64,000 bases of DNA from JAJEFO01 sp009843725 (GTDB taxonomy: Bacteria > Pseudomonadota > Alphaproteobacteria > Rhodobacterales > Rhodobacteraceae). The notes beneath the pieces were generated by a model. That model made no database searches and was not told where the DNA came from. It saw nothing but the letters and a program-made list of their open reading frames with translations. Positions 45,926 to 54,548 of the stretch are shown in pieces; within the stretch, counting starts at the first letter, position 1, and every line of letters begins with the position of its first letter. Location: NCBI GenBank assembly GCA_965243215.1, contig CBDEUJ010000004.1, positions 496,001 through 560,000 of the forward strand. The letters run 5' to 3'. The position numbers were made by a program, and so were the translations under genes.

Positions 45926-46912
45926 ATGGACCATCGTCTGTTGGACGCGGATGTCAAGCCGACCGAGGAAATCGACGTGCGCGAAGTCTTCGGCATCGAC
46001 TCGGACATGAAGGTAAGGGGGTTTGTCGAGCCAAGCGACCGCGTTCCCGCGCTTGATCCGACCTACAAGTTCGATCCTGACACGACACTCGCGATTCTGG
46101 CTGGCTTCCAGTACAATCGACGCGTCATCATTCAAGGCTACCACGGCACCGGAAAGTCCACGCATATCGAGCAGGTGGCGACCAGGCTCAACTGGTCCTG
46201 CGTGCGCGTCAATCTCGACAGCCATATCAGCCGGATCGATCTCATCGGAAAGGACGCGATCAAGATCAGGGACGGCGTGCAGGTCACCCAGTTTCAGGAA
46301 GGAATCCTGCCTTGGGCGCTGCGCAACCCGACCGCCATCGTCTTCGACGAATACGACGCTGGCCGTGCGGACGTCATGTTCGTGATCCAGCGCGTCCTGG
46401 AATCAGACGGGAAGCTCACGCTTCTCGACCAGAACGAAGTGATCATGCCGCATCCGTCCTTCCGCCTGTTCGCAACCGCGAACACGGTGGGGCTGGGCGA
46501 CACGACCGGGCTCTACCACGGCGTCCAGCAGATCAACCAGGCCCAGATGGACCGGTGGTCACTGGTCGTGACGCTGAACTACCTGAGCCATGATGCCGAG
46601 ACCGCGATCGTGCTGTCGAAGGCGCCGCACTACAACAACGCGAAGGGCCGCAAGACCATTGCCCAGATGGTTACCGTCGCCGACCTGACGCGGACGGCAT
46701 TCATGAACGGCGACCTGTCGACGGTCATGAGCCCGCGAACCGTGATCAACTGGGCGCTCAACGCCGAGATTTTCCGCAGTGTCGGCTACGCGTTCCGCCT
46801 GACGTTCCTCAACAAGTGCGACGAACTCGAGCGCCAGACCGTCGCGGAATTCTACCAGCGCTGCTTCGACGAGGAACTGCCGGAGAGTGCGGCAAGCGTG
46901 GCGGTCCCGTGA
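45926..46912 (+). CDS. cobS: Cobaltochelatase subunit CobS
   Basis: The 328-residue AAA+ subunit has Walker A GYHGTGKSTH (about 71-80) and Walker B IVFDEYDAG, and its length matches CobS. With CobT and CobN it drives ATP-dependent insertion of cobalt into hydrogenobyrinate diamide in aerobic cobalamin synthesis. It is followed by cobT after 165 bp; cobN is not in the window. Confidence 0.96.
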   Translation: MDHRLLDADVKPTEEIDVREVFGIDSDMKVRGFVEPSDRVPALDPTYKFDPDTTLAILAGFQYNRRVIIQGYHGTGKSTHIEQVATRLNWSCVRVNLDSHISRIDLIGKDAIKIRDGVQVTQFQEGILPWALRNPTAIVFDEYDAGRADVMFVIQRVLESDGKLTLLDQNEVIMPHPSFRLFATANTVGLGDTTGLYHGVQQINQAQMDRWSLVVTLNYLSHDAETAIVLSKAPHYNNAKGRKTIAQMVTVADLTRTAFMNGDLSTVMSPRTVINWALNAEIFRSVGYAFRLTFLNKCDELERQTVAEFYQRCFDEELPESAASVAVP

Positions 46913-47077
46913 CCGGGCCTGCAAGCGGCCTGCCCATCGATCGCCCCATCTCGCAGGCGCAGGGGGCAATGCCTGCATCTTGGCATCCCGGGATGCCGGT
47001 GGACCTGCCGCACCCGAAACTCCACGCTTCAGGACGAAAGAGATGTCCTGAGGCACGATTTGTCAAATGACGCTTCA

Positions 47078-48970
47078 ATGACTCGCACGCCTGACAGTCC
47101 GGCCGACCCGTTCAAGAAGGCCCTCGCGGAAGCGACCAAGACCCTGGCCGACGATCCGGAGATAGACGTCAGCTTTTCGGTGGACCCTCCGGGCATGTCG
47201 CCCGACGGAATACGGCTGCCGCAGGTCACGCGCCGGATGACACGGGCTGAAGTCCTGCTCGCGCGCGGGACCGCGGACAGCTTCGCGATGCGCCGGAAGT
47301 ACCACGACGAGAGTTGTTTCGACCGCTACTCGCCACAAGGTCAGATGGCACGGGACATCTACCAGGCCATGGAATGGGCTCGCTGCGAGGCGGTCGGTGC
47401 GCGCGACATGCCGGGCACGGCCGGCAACATTGACGCACGCATAGACAACGATGCGACACGCAAGGGGTATGACGAACTGAAAGACATGTCGGATGCGCCG
47501 CTGGCCGCCGCCGCCGGATACATGGTGCGTCAGCTTGCCAGCCGCCGCCCTCTGCCTCCGGCAGCCGCGAACGTCCTGGATCTGTGGCGTGACCAGTTGG
47601 AGGCGAAGGCGGGCACGACCCTGGAGGACCTTGAAGGCACGCTGACCGATCAGGCGGCCTTTGCGCGTTTCGCCCGCCAGGTCATCCGTGACCTCGGCTA
47701 CGGCGACCAGTTGGGCAACGACCCTGACAGCGAAGACCCGGACGAGGACAACGAGGCCGCGGAGGACGCGCCCGAGGACGAGGAAGCGAACAGCGAGGAC
47801 CAGAGCCAGCAGGAACAGGAAGGCTCAGATGCCGCGCCGGACGAGAGCCAGGAACAGTTGGACGATCAGGCGGAGGCGCAAGTCTCCCTCGACGAGTCGG
47901 CGGACCTGGACCAAGGAGAGGACACCGAACTTCCTCAAGGCGACGCCGAGATTGAACCGCCCGCGCCGCAGCCGATAAGCGACGCAGACCCTACCTACGC
48001 CGTCCATAGTTCCGAATTTGACGAAGAGGTCGCTGCCGACGAGCTCGCCGAGCCGGAGGAACTGGAGCGTCTGCGCGCGCATCTCGACAACCAGCTTGAG
48101 CCGTTGAAGGGAGCGGTTTCCCGGCTTGCCAACCGGCTGCAGCGCCGCCTTCAGGCACAACAGACTCGCACGTGGACCTTTGACCTCGAGGAAGGCATCC
48201 TCGATGCGGGACGCCTGGCCCGCGTAGTTGTCAACCCGACCCTGCCCCTGGCCTACAAGCAGGAAAAGGACATGGAGTTCCGGGACACGGTCGTGACGCT
48301 CCTGCTCGACAACTCTGGATCAATGCGTGGCCGCCCCATCTCCATTGCCGCGATTTGCGCGGACGTGCTTGCCAGGACCTTGGAACGCTGCGCTGTGAAG
48401 GTCGAGATTCTGGGCTTCACGACGCGTGCGTGGAAGGGCGGACAGGCACGCGAAAACTGGCTGCAACAGGGACGCCCGCAACTGCCCGGACGGCTGAACG
48501 ACATACGCCACATCATCTACAAGGCCGCCGACGCACCATGGCGACACGCCCGAGAGAATCTCGGCTTGATGATGAAGGAAGGTTTGCTCAAGGAGAACAT
48601 AGACGGCGAAGCGCTTGAATGGGCCTATCGACGGCTTCTTTCCAGGCAGGAGGCGCGGCGCATCCTCATGGTCATCTCGGATGGCGCTCCGGTCGACGAC
48701 TCCACCCTCTCCGTGAACCCGGCAAACTACCTGGAAAGGCATCTCCGGAACGTGATCACGATGATCGAGCGGAGGAATCAGGTCGAGCTTCTCGCCATCG
48801 GCATCGGCCATGACGTGACCCGATACTATGGCCGCGCGGTCACGATCACGGACGTGGAACAGCTTGCCGGGACCATCACCGAGCAACTGGCGGCGCTCTT
48901 TGAAGCCGATCCGGTTCAGCGAAAGCGCATGGCCAGGAGAGGCGACAGCCGAAGAAGCGCGCCTAGGTAG
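47078..48970 (+). CDS. cobT: Cobaltochelatase subunit CobT
   Basis: The 630-residue partner of CobS starts at ATG 47078 (MTRTPDSPAD); a TTG at 47060 with a nearby AGG is an alternative. A strongly acidic low-complexity region occupies about residues 215-300. It is followed by a C-terminal von Willebrand A domain with MIDAS motif DNSGSM (about 410-415). This is the standard layout of CobT, which docks on the CobS hexamer and couples it to CobN. Confidence 0.95.
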   Translation: MTRTPDSPADPFKKALAEATKTLADDPEIDVSFSVDPPGMSPDGIRLPQVTRRMTRAEVLLARGTADSFAMRRKYHDESCFDRYSPQGQMARDIYQAMEWARCEAVGARDMPGTAGNIDARIDNDATRKGYDELKDMSDAPLAAAAGYMVRQLASRRPLPPAAANVLDLWRDQLEAKAGTTLEDLEGTLTDQAAFARFARQVIRDLGYGDQLGNDPDSEDPDEDNEAAEDAPEDEEANSEDQSQQEQEGSDAAPDESQEQLDDQAEAQVSLDESADLDQGEDTELPQGDAEIEPPAPQPISDADPTYAVHSSEFDEEVAADELAEPEELERLRAHLDNQLEPLKGAVSRLANRLQRRLQAQQTRTWTFDLEEGILDAGRLARVVVNPTLPLAYKQEKDMEFRDTVVTLLLDNSGSMRGRPISIAAICADVLARTLERCAVKVEILGFTTRAWKGGQARENWLQQGRPQLPGRLNDIRHIIYKAADAPWRHARENLGLMMKEGLLKENIDGEALEWAYRRLLSRQEARRILMVISDGAPVDDSTLSVNPANYLERHLRNVITMIERRNQVELLAIGIGHDVTRYYGRAVTITDVEQLAGTITEQLAALFEADPVQRKRMARRGDSRRSAPR

Positions 48971-49141
48971 CTAGCCTGAACGCTGGCCTGGCTCCTGCGC
49001 CGGACGCCTAAACTGGTCTGCGTCCCGTCGCCACAACATGAAACGCAGCATCTCACGGCACCTGCACGGTCACGTTGCCATTTGAAGACCCGGCAGCCGT
49101 TCCGGCTTGCGCCCGGGAACGGTTCCTGCTCTTTGGCGGCC

Positions 49142-50920
49142 ATGTTCCAGTCCTTCGACGCCACCGCCAGCCCCGAACAGGGACCGCCGCGCCTTGCAGC
49201 GCTGCGCGAAGCCATGGCGGAAGCAGGCTTCGACGCATTTCTCGTGCCTCGCGCGGACCGGTTTCAGGGCGAATTCGTTGCGCCCGCCGATGAGCGCCTT
49301 GCCTGGCTCACGGGTTTCACGGGATCGGCCGGGCTCGCCGTCATCTGCACGGACACCGCCGGCATATTCGTCGACGGACGCTATCGGCTGCAAGTGCGCG
49401 ACCAGGTCGCCGAGGAGTTCGCGACCCTGGACCCCGCAGAGACCAAGCCGGGTGCATGGCTGACCGAGAATGTCGGCCGGCAGGCCAAGGTGGGCTTCGA
49501 TCCATGGCTCCACACGGTGGACGGAATCACGAAACTCACGAACGCGATCGGTGACCATGCCGTTCTGCAGCCCACGGACAATCTCGTTGACCGGATCTGG
49601 ACGGACAGGCCAGCACGTCCGGTCCAGACCGTCCGTGCGCATCCGCTCGAGCTTTCCGGCGAAAAGTCGTCGTCGAAACGCAAGCGTCTTGCGCAGGAAT
49701 TGAAGGATGCCGGACAGCGTGCCGCGATTCTCACGTTGCCGGAAAACATCTGCTGGCTTCTCAACATAAGAGGCGGCGGCATTCCACGCAGCCCCGTCGT
49801 TCAGGCATTTGCGATACTTCACGACACAGGTCGCGTGAGCCTGTTCTCTTCTCCGGAAAAGTTCGAGCATCTTGGACCGGACCCGAACATCGACCTCAAG
49901 GACGAGGACGCGTTCGGAAGCGCCGTCGGGCGCCTGGAAGGGCCGGTCCGGGTCGATGAACAAACCGCGCCATGGAAGATTGCCGAAATTCTCGAAGACC
50001 GTGCCGTTTGGGACAACGATCCATGCTTCATGTCCAAGGCGTGCAAGAACGATGCCGAAATCGAGGGCATGCAGAGCGCGCATCTGAGGGACGGCGCGGC
50101 AATGGTCGAATTCCTTGCATGGTTTGACAAGGAAGCCCCCAAAGGCGGACTGACGGAGATATCCGCGGCCAGGGCGCTTGAGGAATTCCGGGCGCGGGCT
50201 GGGGACCTGCTGGATGTTTCCTTCGACACGATCTCGGGTTCCGGACCCAATGCGGCGATCATTCACTACCGCGTTTCCGAGCAGACGGACCGCAAGATCA
50301 GGACAGGAGAGCTGTATCTGGTCGATTCCGGCGGTCAGTACATCGACGGGACCACCGACGTCACGCGCACGCTTGCCGTCGGAGAGCCGTCGGACGTCCA
50401 CCGCGACTGCTATACCCGCGTGCTCCAGGGACTGATCGCAGTCTCGCTCGCCCGGTTTCCGAGCGGACGTGCAGGCAGAGACATCGACGCCCTCGCCCGC
50501 GCCGCGCTTTGGCGCAAGGGCCTCGACTACGACCATGGCACCGGGCATGGCGTCGGAGCTTGCCTGAACGTGCATGAAGGGCCACAGCGGATTTCGCCAA
50601 CGGGTATGGCAAGCCTCAAGCCAGGGATGATCCTCTCCAACGAGCCCGGCCACTACCGGCCCGGTGAATTCGGCATCCGCATCGAGAATCTGCTTGTGGT
50701 GCGGAAGGACGGTGAGTCCATGGACAAACGGTCACGGCTTTGCTTCGAAACACTGACCTACGTACCGTTTGACCGTCGCCTGATTGACGCAAGGCTGCTG
50801 GGGCCATGGGAGCGGAACTGGATCGACGCGTACCATTCCGAAGTTAGAGAGAAGATCGGTGACCTGCTTTCTGCATCGGCCAGAAGGTGGCTCGATGCTG
50901 CCACGGAGACCCTCGATTGA
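49142..50920 (+). CDS. Xaa-Pro aminopeptidase P family protein (M24B)
   Basis: The start at ATG 49142 gives MFQSFDATASPEQGP; an ATG at 49082 extends the protein by 20 unlikely residues. The 592-residue enzyme has two creatinase-type N-terminal domains and a pita-bread catalytic domain. Metal ligands are visible in VDSGGQYIDGTTDVTRT, HGTGHGVGACLNVHEGP, NEPGHY and the glutamate of IRIENLLVV. It cleaves N-terminal residues before proline. Confidence 0.93.
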   Translation: MFQSFDATASPEQGPPRLAALREAMAEAGFDAFLVPRADRFQGEFVAPADERLAWLTGFTGSAGLAVICTDTAGIFVDGRYRLQVRDQVAEEFATLDPAETKPGAWLTENVGRQAKVGFDPWLHTVDGITKLTNAIGDHAVLQPTDNLVDRIWTDRPARPVQTVRAHPLELSGEKSSSKRKRLAQELKDAGQRAAILTLPENICWLLNIRGGGIPRSPVVQAFAILHDTGRVSLFSSPEKFEHLGPDPNIDLKDEDAFGSAVGRLEGPVRVDEQTAPWKIAEILEDRAVWDNDPCFMSKACKNDAEIEGMQSAHLRDGAAMVEFLAWFDKEAPKGGLTEISAARALEEFRARAGDLLDVSFDTISGSGPNAAIIHYRVSEQTDRKIRTGELYLVDSGGQYIDGTTDVTRTLAVGEPSDVHRDCYTRVLQGLIAVSLARFPSGRAGRDIDALARAALWRKGLDYDHGTGHGVGACLNVHEGPQRISPTGMASLKPGMILSNEPGHYRPGEFGIRIENLLVVRKDGESMDKRSRLCFETLTYVPFDRRLIDARLLGPWERNWIDAYHSEVREKIGDLLSASARRWLDAATETLD

Positions 50921-50970
50921 CGTTGAACTGTCGCGTTCACGCCATTTGAGTTGGGGAGATTGGGAGAAGC

Positions 50971-51318
50971 ATGATGGCTAAACGCTTCGAAGTTCGACCT
51001 GCGTCCGGCACGTGGGTCGTGCGCGCCAGAGGCGCAGTCCTCGGCGAGAGCGATTCGGCACTGGAAATGGTGGAAAGCGAACACGCGCCGGTCATCTACT
51101 TCCCGCGCACCGATATCGCGATGGAATTCCTCGATCGATCCAGCAAGGTCACGACCTGCCCATGGAAGGGCGATGCGGCTCACTATTCCATTGCCACAAC
51201 CGACACGACCCTAAGGGACGTGGCTTGGTCCTACGAAGCGCCACTTGACTCGGCAGCTGCCATCAAGAACCACGTTGCGTTCTATCCGCACGACGAGATC
51301 GCGGTCGAACGGCTTTGA
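50971..51318 (+). CDS. DUF427 domain protein
   Basis: The 115-residue protein has the DUF427 pattern (YFPRTDIAMEFL, TTCPWKGDAAHYSI and WSYEAP, with HVAFYPHDEIAVE at the end). GGAGA lies just before the ATG. The family is widespread in Alphaproteobacteria; its biochemical role is unknown. It follows the aminopeptidase by 50 bp and may be co-transcribed. Confidence 0.92.
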   Translation: MMAKRFEVRPASGTWVVRARGAVLGESDSALEMVESEHAPVIYFPRTDIAMEFLDRSSKVTTCPWKGDAAHYSIATTDTTLRDVAWSYEAPLDSAAAIKNHVAFYPHDEIAVERL

Positions 51319-51640
51319 GGACCTTCGCCGCTTGGCGCGTGAGTGGCACCTTGCGGGAACCTAGGTGATTGCCGGGACCACGGCACGACACTTTGCCGGA
51401 CAAGGAGTTCATGCAGCATGGACGGACTTGGCTCTCGGGCACCGCGCTTGGCGATCGCATTAGGATCCCGGTCAGCCAATGGCGTGCGCCGCGCCACGAA
51501 CCATGACCCGTTGGAATGCAGACACTTTGGATCTGTGCGGGCAAGTGCCGACAAATGCGCCACCTTGATCGGAGTCATGGACGGGGACTACATGGAATCG
51601 AGGTTGTACAGGCTTGCAAGTCGGGACGGGAGATTCCTCA
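51319..51640. other. Intergenic, no gene supported
   Basis: These 320 bp between the DUF427 gene and the MNT/HEPN module contain one open frame without a recognisable product. It marks the left edge of a small accessory insertion. Confidence 0.5.
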
Positions 51641-51954
51641 TTGACGCGCCCTGAAGCCATCATCGCAGAACGCAAGGCCCGCAGGCTCCGAAAGCTCGAC
51701 GCGGTCGCTGCCGCCGTTCGTGCCCACGCCGATCGGCCTGGGGTGTCGATCGGCTTCTTTGGCAGCTACGCTCGTGGCACCACGGGACCGAATGCGGATT
51801 TGGACGTCTGGTGCTTGGTCACGACGTCTCGTGCGTCACGGGAGCCTTTCGCCGTGAAATAGAGCGGATCGGCGCCGACCAGGACATTGACATCGACATC
51901 GACCTTCGCCTGGAGAGAAATGCGCCGCACCTATCCATGGAAATGTTTTCATGA
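51641..51954 (+). pseudogene. MNT-type nucleotidyltransferase antitoxin, frameshifted
   Basis: A TTG start with GGGAGA six bases upstream opens TRPEAIIAERKARR. The active-site motif GSYARGTTGPNADLDV of minimal nucleotidyltransferases follows. The frame then stops at 51862, while the expected continuation (AFRREIERIGADQDIDIDID and onward to MEMFS) lies in another frame that ends at 51954 with an ATGA overlap to the HEPN gene. A one-base change near 51820-51850 explains this. MntA antitoxins inactivate HepT toxins by AMPylation, so loss would matter. Confidence 0.8.
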
Positions 51955-52508
51955 AGGTTGAACCTTCGGCACCCCTGTTCATACGAACAAGCGTCAAACT
52001 GTCTCGAATCGCCGCAGATCTTGATCGTGCCAAAGTCGCTCGGAGTGACATGGAAGGCGTTGCCAGTCATTTGCGGCGCGAAGAACTGGAGAGGGTTCGC
52101 GGTGCGCTGAATGACTGCATTGGGCGAGCCCTGCACAACATCTATTGCGGAGTCGAAAGCACTCGGGAAAACCTTGCCGAGACAGTCGACGGAGAGAAGC
52201 CGTCCGGCAACAGGTGGAATTCAGGCCTGCTGGACCAGATGTCGGTGTCGACATCGAAGCGACCGGCAGTCATGGACGATCATGCCGAACTGAGGGACCT
52301 CATGCGCTTTCGGCATGTCTTTCGAAGTGTCTACGGAGAACCGCTTCGACATGAGGAAGTTCTTGGCCATCTCGAGGTCGTCGACGAACTCGTGCTTCCC
52401 AAGTTCCTGTCCGGCCTGGATCGCCTGGAGAGATACCTGAGAGTCGATGTCGGAGGCCCGTTGAAAGAGCCTTCGGGCTCTGGCGACGATGACGGGCTCA
52501 AACCCTGA
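51951..52508 (+). CDS. HepT-like HEPN toxin
   Basis: The 185-residue protein is mostly helical and contains RFRHVFRSVYGEPL (119-132), the RNase motif of the HepT-like subgroup with conserved Arg, His and Tyr. It overlaps the nucleotidyltransferase gene by ATGA, the standard order of this toxin-antitoxin module. The frame is complete. It would act as an RNase toxin controlled by the neighbouring MNT protein, whose gene appears frameshifted. Confidence 0.8.
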   Translation: MKVEPSAPLFIRTSVKLSRIAADLDRAKVARSDMEGVASHLRREELERVRGALNDCIGRALHNIYCGVESTRENLAETVDGEKPSGNRWNSGLLDQMSVSTSKRPAVMDDHAELRDLMRFRHVFRSVYGEPLRHEEVLGHLEVVDELVLPKFLSGLDRLERYLRVDVGGPLKEPSGSGDDDGLKP

Positions 52509-52702
52509 CGAATCTCCTCGTGCTCGTTCCGAGGGAACCGGTTCAGGAAGACGCCGGCCCGAAACCTCCACATTCGCGCATAGCTTCATTGGTTCGCCAT
52601 CGGCACGTCGCTACGCACTTTCCAGAAATTTCGTGCCGGAGATGCAGTTTCGTCGCGGCAGTTCCAGCCATTTCGCTTCTGGCTTGAGGAACGGGACGAG
52701 CG

Positions 52703-53329
52703 TCAACATCCGCGCTTGCCGCTTTCGCCTCCGTAGAGCCTGAGAAAATTCGAAACGGCCGCCTTTGCCCGATCCTCAATCGCGTCCGCATCCGGGGCAT
52801 CGACCACGCCAAGCAGGCGCCGGACCTGCATGTCGCCGAGCAGCAGTCCCAGGAAACTCTCCGCCGCCTCCCAGGGATCATCGATGTCCACCAGATCACG
52901 CTCGCGGCATTTTTCGAGATACCGCACGAAAAACGGCAAGGTCGCCTCACGTCCCGTCTGGACCAAAATGTGCGCAAGCACAGGCTCCGAGCGGGCCTCG
53001 GATATCGCGGCCCGGTTGATTGCGACAGCACTGTCGCCAAGAAGAAGTCCGGCAAGTGCCCGCCCAACATCTCCAAGCGCCTCTTCCACCGGCGCATTGC
53101 CGTCGAGATGCACCTCAAGCACGGTGCGAACCGTATCGGCATTTCGGCGAATTGCGGCCTGGAATAGGCCAGACTTGCTTCCGAACCAGCTATACAGAGT
53201 CTCCTTCGACGCCGAGACCCGCTGGGCAACGTCGGACATGGTGGTGTCCCGGTAGCCCTTCTCGACGAGAATCGCGATGGCGGCATCGAGAATGACGTCG
53301 CGACGCTGTGCGCGGTGCTGCTCCTTCAT
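52703..53329 (-). CDS. TetR/AcrR family transcriptional regulator
   Basis: The 208-residue regulator starts at ATG 53329 (MKEQHRAQRRDVILDA). The N-terminal helix-turn-helix reads TTMSDVAQRVSASKETLYSWFGSKSGL in two adjoining parts and is typical of TetR proteins. The ligand domain has the AefR-like C-terminal pattern. It diverges from a small membrane-protein operon across a 20-bp near-perfect palindrome, the likely operator, so it probably represses both directions. Confidence 0.93.
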   Translation of the reverse strand: MKEQHRAQRRDVILDAAIAILVEKGYRDTTMSDVAQRVSASKETLYSWFGSKSGLFQAAIRRNADTVRTVLEVHLDGNAPVEEALGDVGRALAGLLLGDSAVAINRAAISEARSEPVLAHILVQTGREATLPFFVRYLEKCRERDLVDIDDPWEAAESFLGLLLGDMQVRRLLGVVDAPDADAIEDRAKAAVSNFLRLYGGESGKRGC

Positions 53330-53361
53330 GCTCCAGGTCCGGCAAGATTGCACTTGACACA

Positions 53362-53381
53362 ACCGAACCACTTGGTACGGT
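53362..53381. promoter_or_regulatory. Palindromic operator, probable TetR-family binding site
   Basis: ACCGAACCAC followed by TTGGTACGGT is a 20-bp palindrome with only two mismatched positions, lying 33 bp upstream of the tetR start. A TTGACA box at 53354-53359 abuts it and would place the operator over the rightward promoter spacer and -10 region. Confidence 0.65.
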
Positions 53382-53483
53382 CATGTCAATCCGTAACGTT
53401 GGGTTCGGACGAATTCAGGAAACGCGCATGCGAAGCGGACAGACAGCGGCGAGACAGGAGATCGCTTTGCCGCGGCGGCAGTT

Positions 53484-53840
53484 ATGGCTCATTTGGCGCT
53501 CACAGACCCGTTGCTGCTGGCCGTGTTCACCCGTGCCGGATCTCACCTGTCGCTGGCAGTCGATCCCTTCGCGCTCGGACCTTTCCTTGAAGCGTTTCCT
53601 GCGATCAAGTCCGCAGCCTATGTCCTCGTGGCATGCGGCGCACAGCATGCAATGGCAATCACGTGTCTGTTCGCGTCAACTGCGCTGGCCTTCGACGGGC
53701 CGCAAGAGCGTTTCGATGCGGCGCCGTCGAGAATTTCGCCCGCCGCAACCGCCGCCCAAATGTCAATCGCAATGGTCATGTGCCGAGCCGTGTGCCGGAC
53801 GGTCCGTCTGACGTGCGCGAAGAACAGGGTCACCGAATGA
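53484..53840 (+). CDS. Small hypothetical membrane-associated protein
   Basis: The 118-residue product has moderately hydrophobic stretches (KSAAYVLVACGAQHAMAITC) and ends in a basic tail. Its stop codon overlaps the ATG of the DUF1772 gene (ATGA), which supports translation. No family was recognised. It is the first gene downstream of the putative TetR operator. Confidence 0.5.
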   Translation: MAHLALTDPLLLAVFTRAGSHLSLAVDPFALGPFLEAFPAIKSAAYVLVACGAQHAMAITCLFASTALAFDGPQERFDAAPSRISPAATAAQMSIAMVMCRAVCRTVRLTCAKNRVTE

Positions 53841-54364
53841 TGTCGAACACTTCTCCCGACGACCGCCGCAGCATGGCCCATCCAGACAGACCGCTGGCCA
53901 TCCTGTCGCTGGTTTGGGCCGGAGCGATGTTCGGCTTCTTCTTCGCCTGGACCTGCTCGACCATGTGGGGACTGGACTCGGCTGATCCGAATGTCGCGAT
54001 CGCAGCCATGCAGGCGATGAACGAGAGCGTGCGCAACTGGCTTTTCGCACCCGCCTTCTTTGGCACGCCCGTCCTTCTGGCTTTCACAGCGGCCGTCGCA
54101 TCGAGAGGCCGGCAGCGGAAGGTTGCCATCTGCCTCGCCTTGGCCGGTCTCCTTTATGTCGTAGGTGCAATGCTACCGACATTCATGGTCAATGTGCCGT
54201 TGAACGAAAGCCTGGCCTTGCTGGACGCGCCGCTTGATCCGGCAGCCGCGCAGAATGCTTGGCGGAGCTATTCCGAACCCTGGCAGGATTGGAACGTGGT
54301 TCGCACCGTGGCTGCAGGCGTCGTCCTTGCAACGACTGGCTGGGGTCTCGTCAGTCTTTCATGA
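53837..54364 (+). CDS. DUF1772 (anthrone oxygenase-like) membrane protein
   Basis: The 175-residue protein has four membrane segments and the DUF1772 features NVPLNESLAL followed by a W-x-SYSEPWQDWNVVRT block. Members include anthrone oxygenase-like proteins, but most are uncharacterised. It is coupled by ATGA to the preceding gene and lies opposite a TetR regulator, so it is probably induced by an unknown small molecule. Confidence 0.83.
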   Translation: MMSNTSPDDRRSMAHPDRPLAILSLVWAGAMFGFFFAWTCSTMWGLDSADPNVAIAAMQAMNESVRNWLFAPAFFGTPVLLAFTAAVASRGRQRKVAICLALAGLLYVVGAMLPTFMVNVPLNESLALLDAPLDPAAAQNAWRSYSEPWQDWNVVRTVAAGVVLATTGWGLVSLS

Positions 54365-54548
54365 ATTGCCGATATCGGCATTGCACATGCACAAAGGCCT
54401 TGGGGCACCCACGAAAATGGAGATGATGTCAGTTGAATCGGATCCAGGCACTCAAACCTGACCCAACATGTGTCGCTTGCGCGCTGTCCCCCAGCGGCTC
54501 ATGTCATCTCCCGACGATCTTCGAGAGCGTGCAACCAAAACGGCCTCC

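Noticed and set aside
51343..51654. 103-residue open frame before the MNT/HEPN module
   Set aside because: No family resemblance or start signal, and it overlaps the better-supported MNT start.
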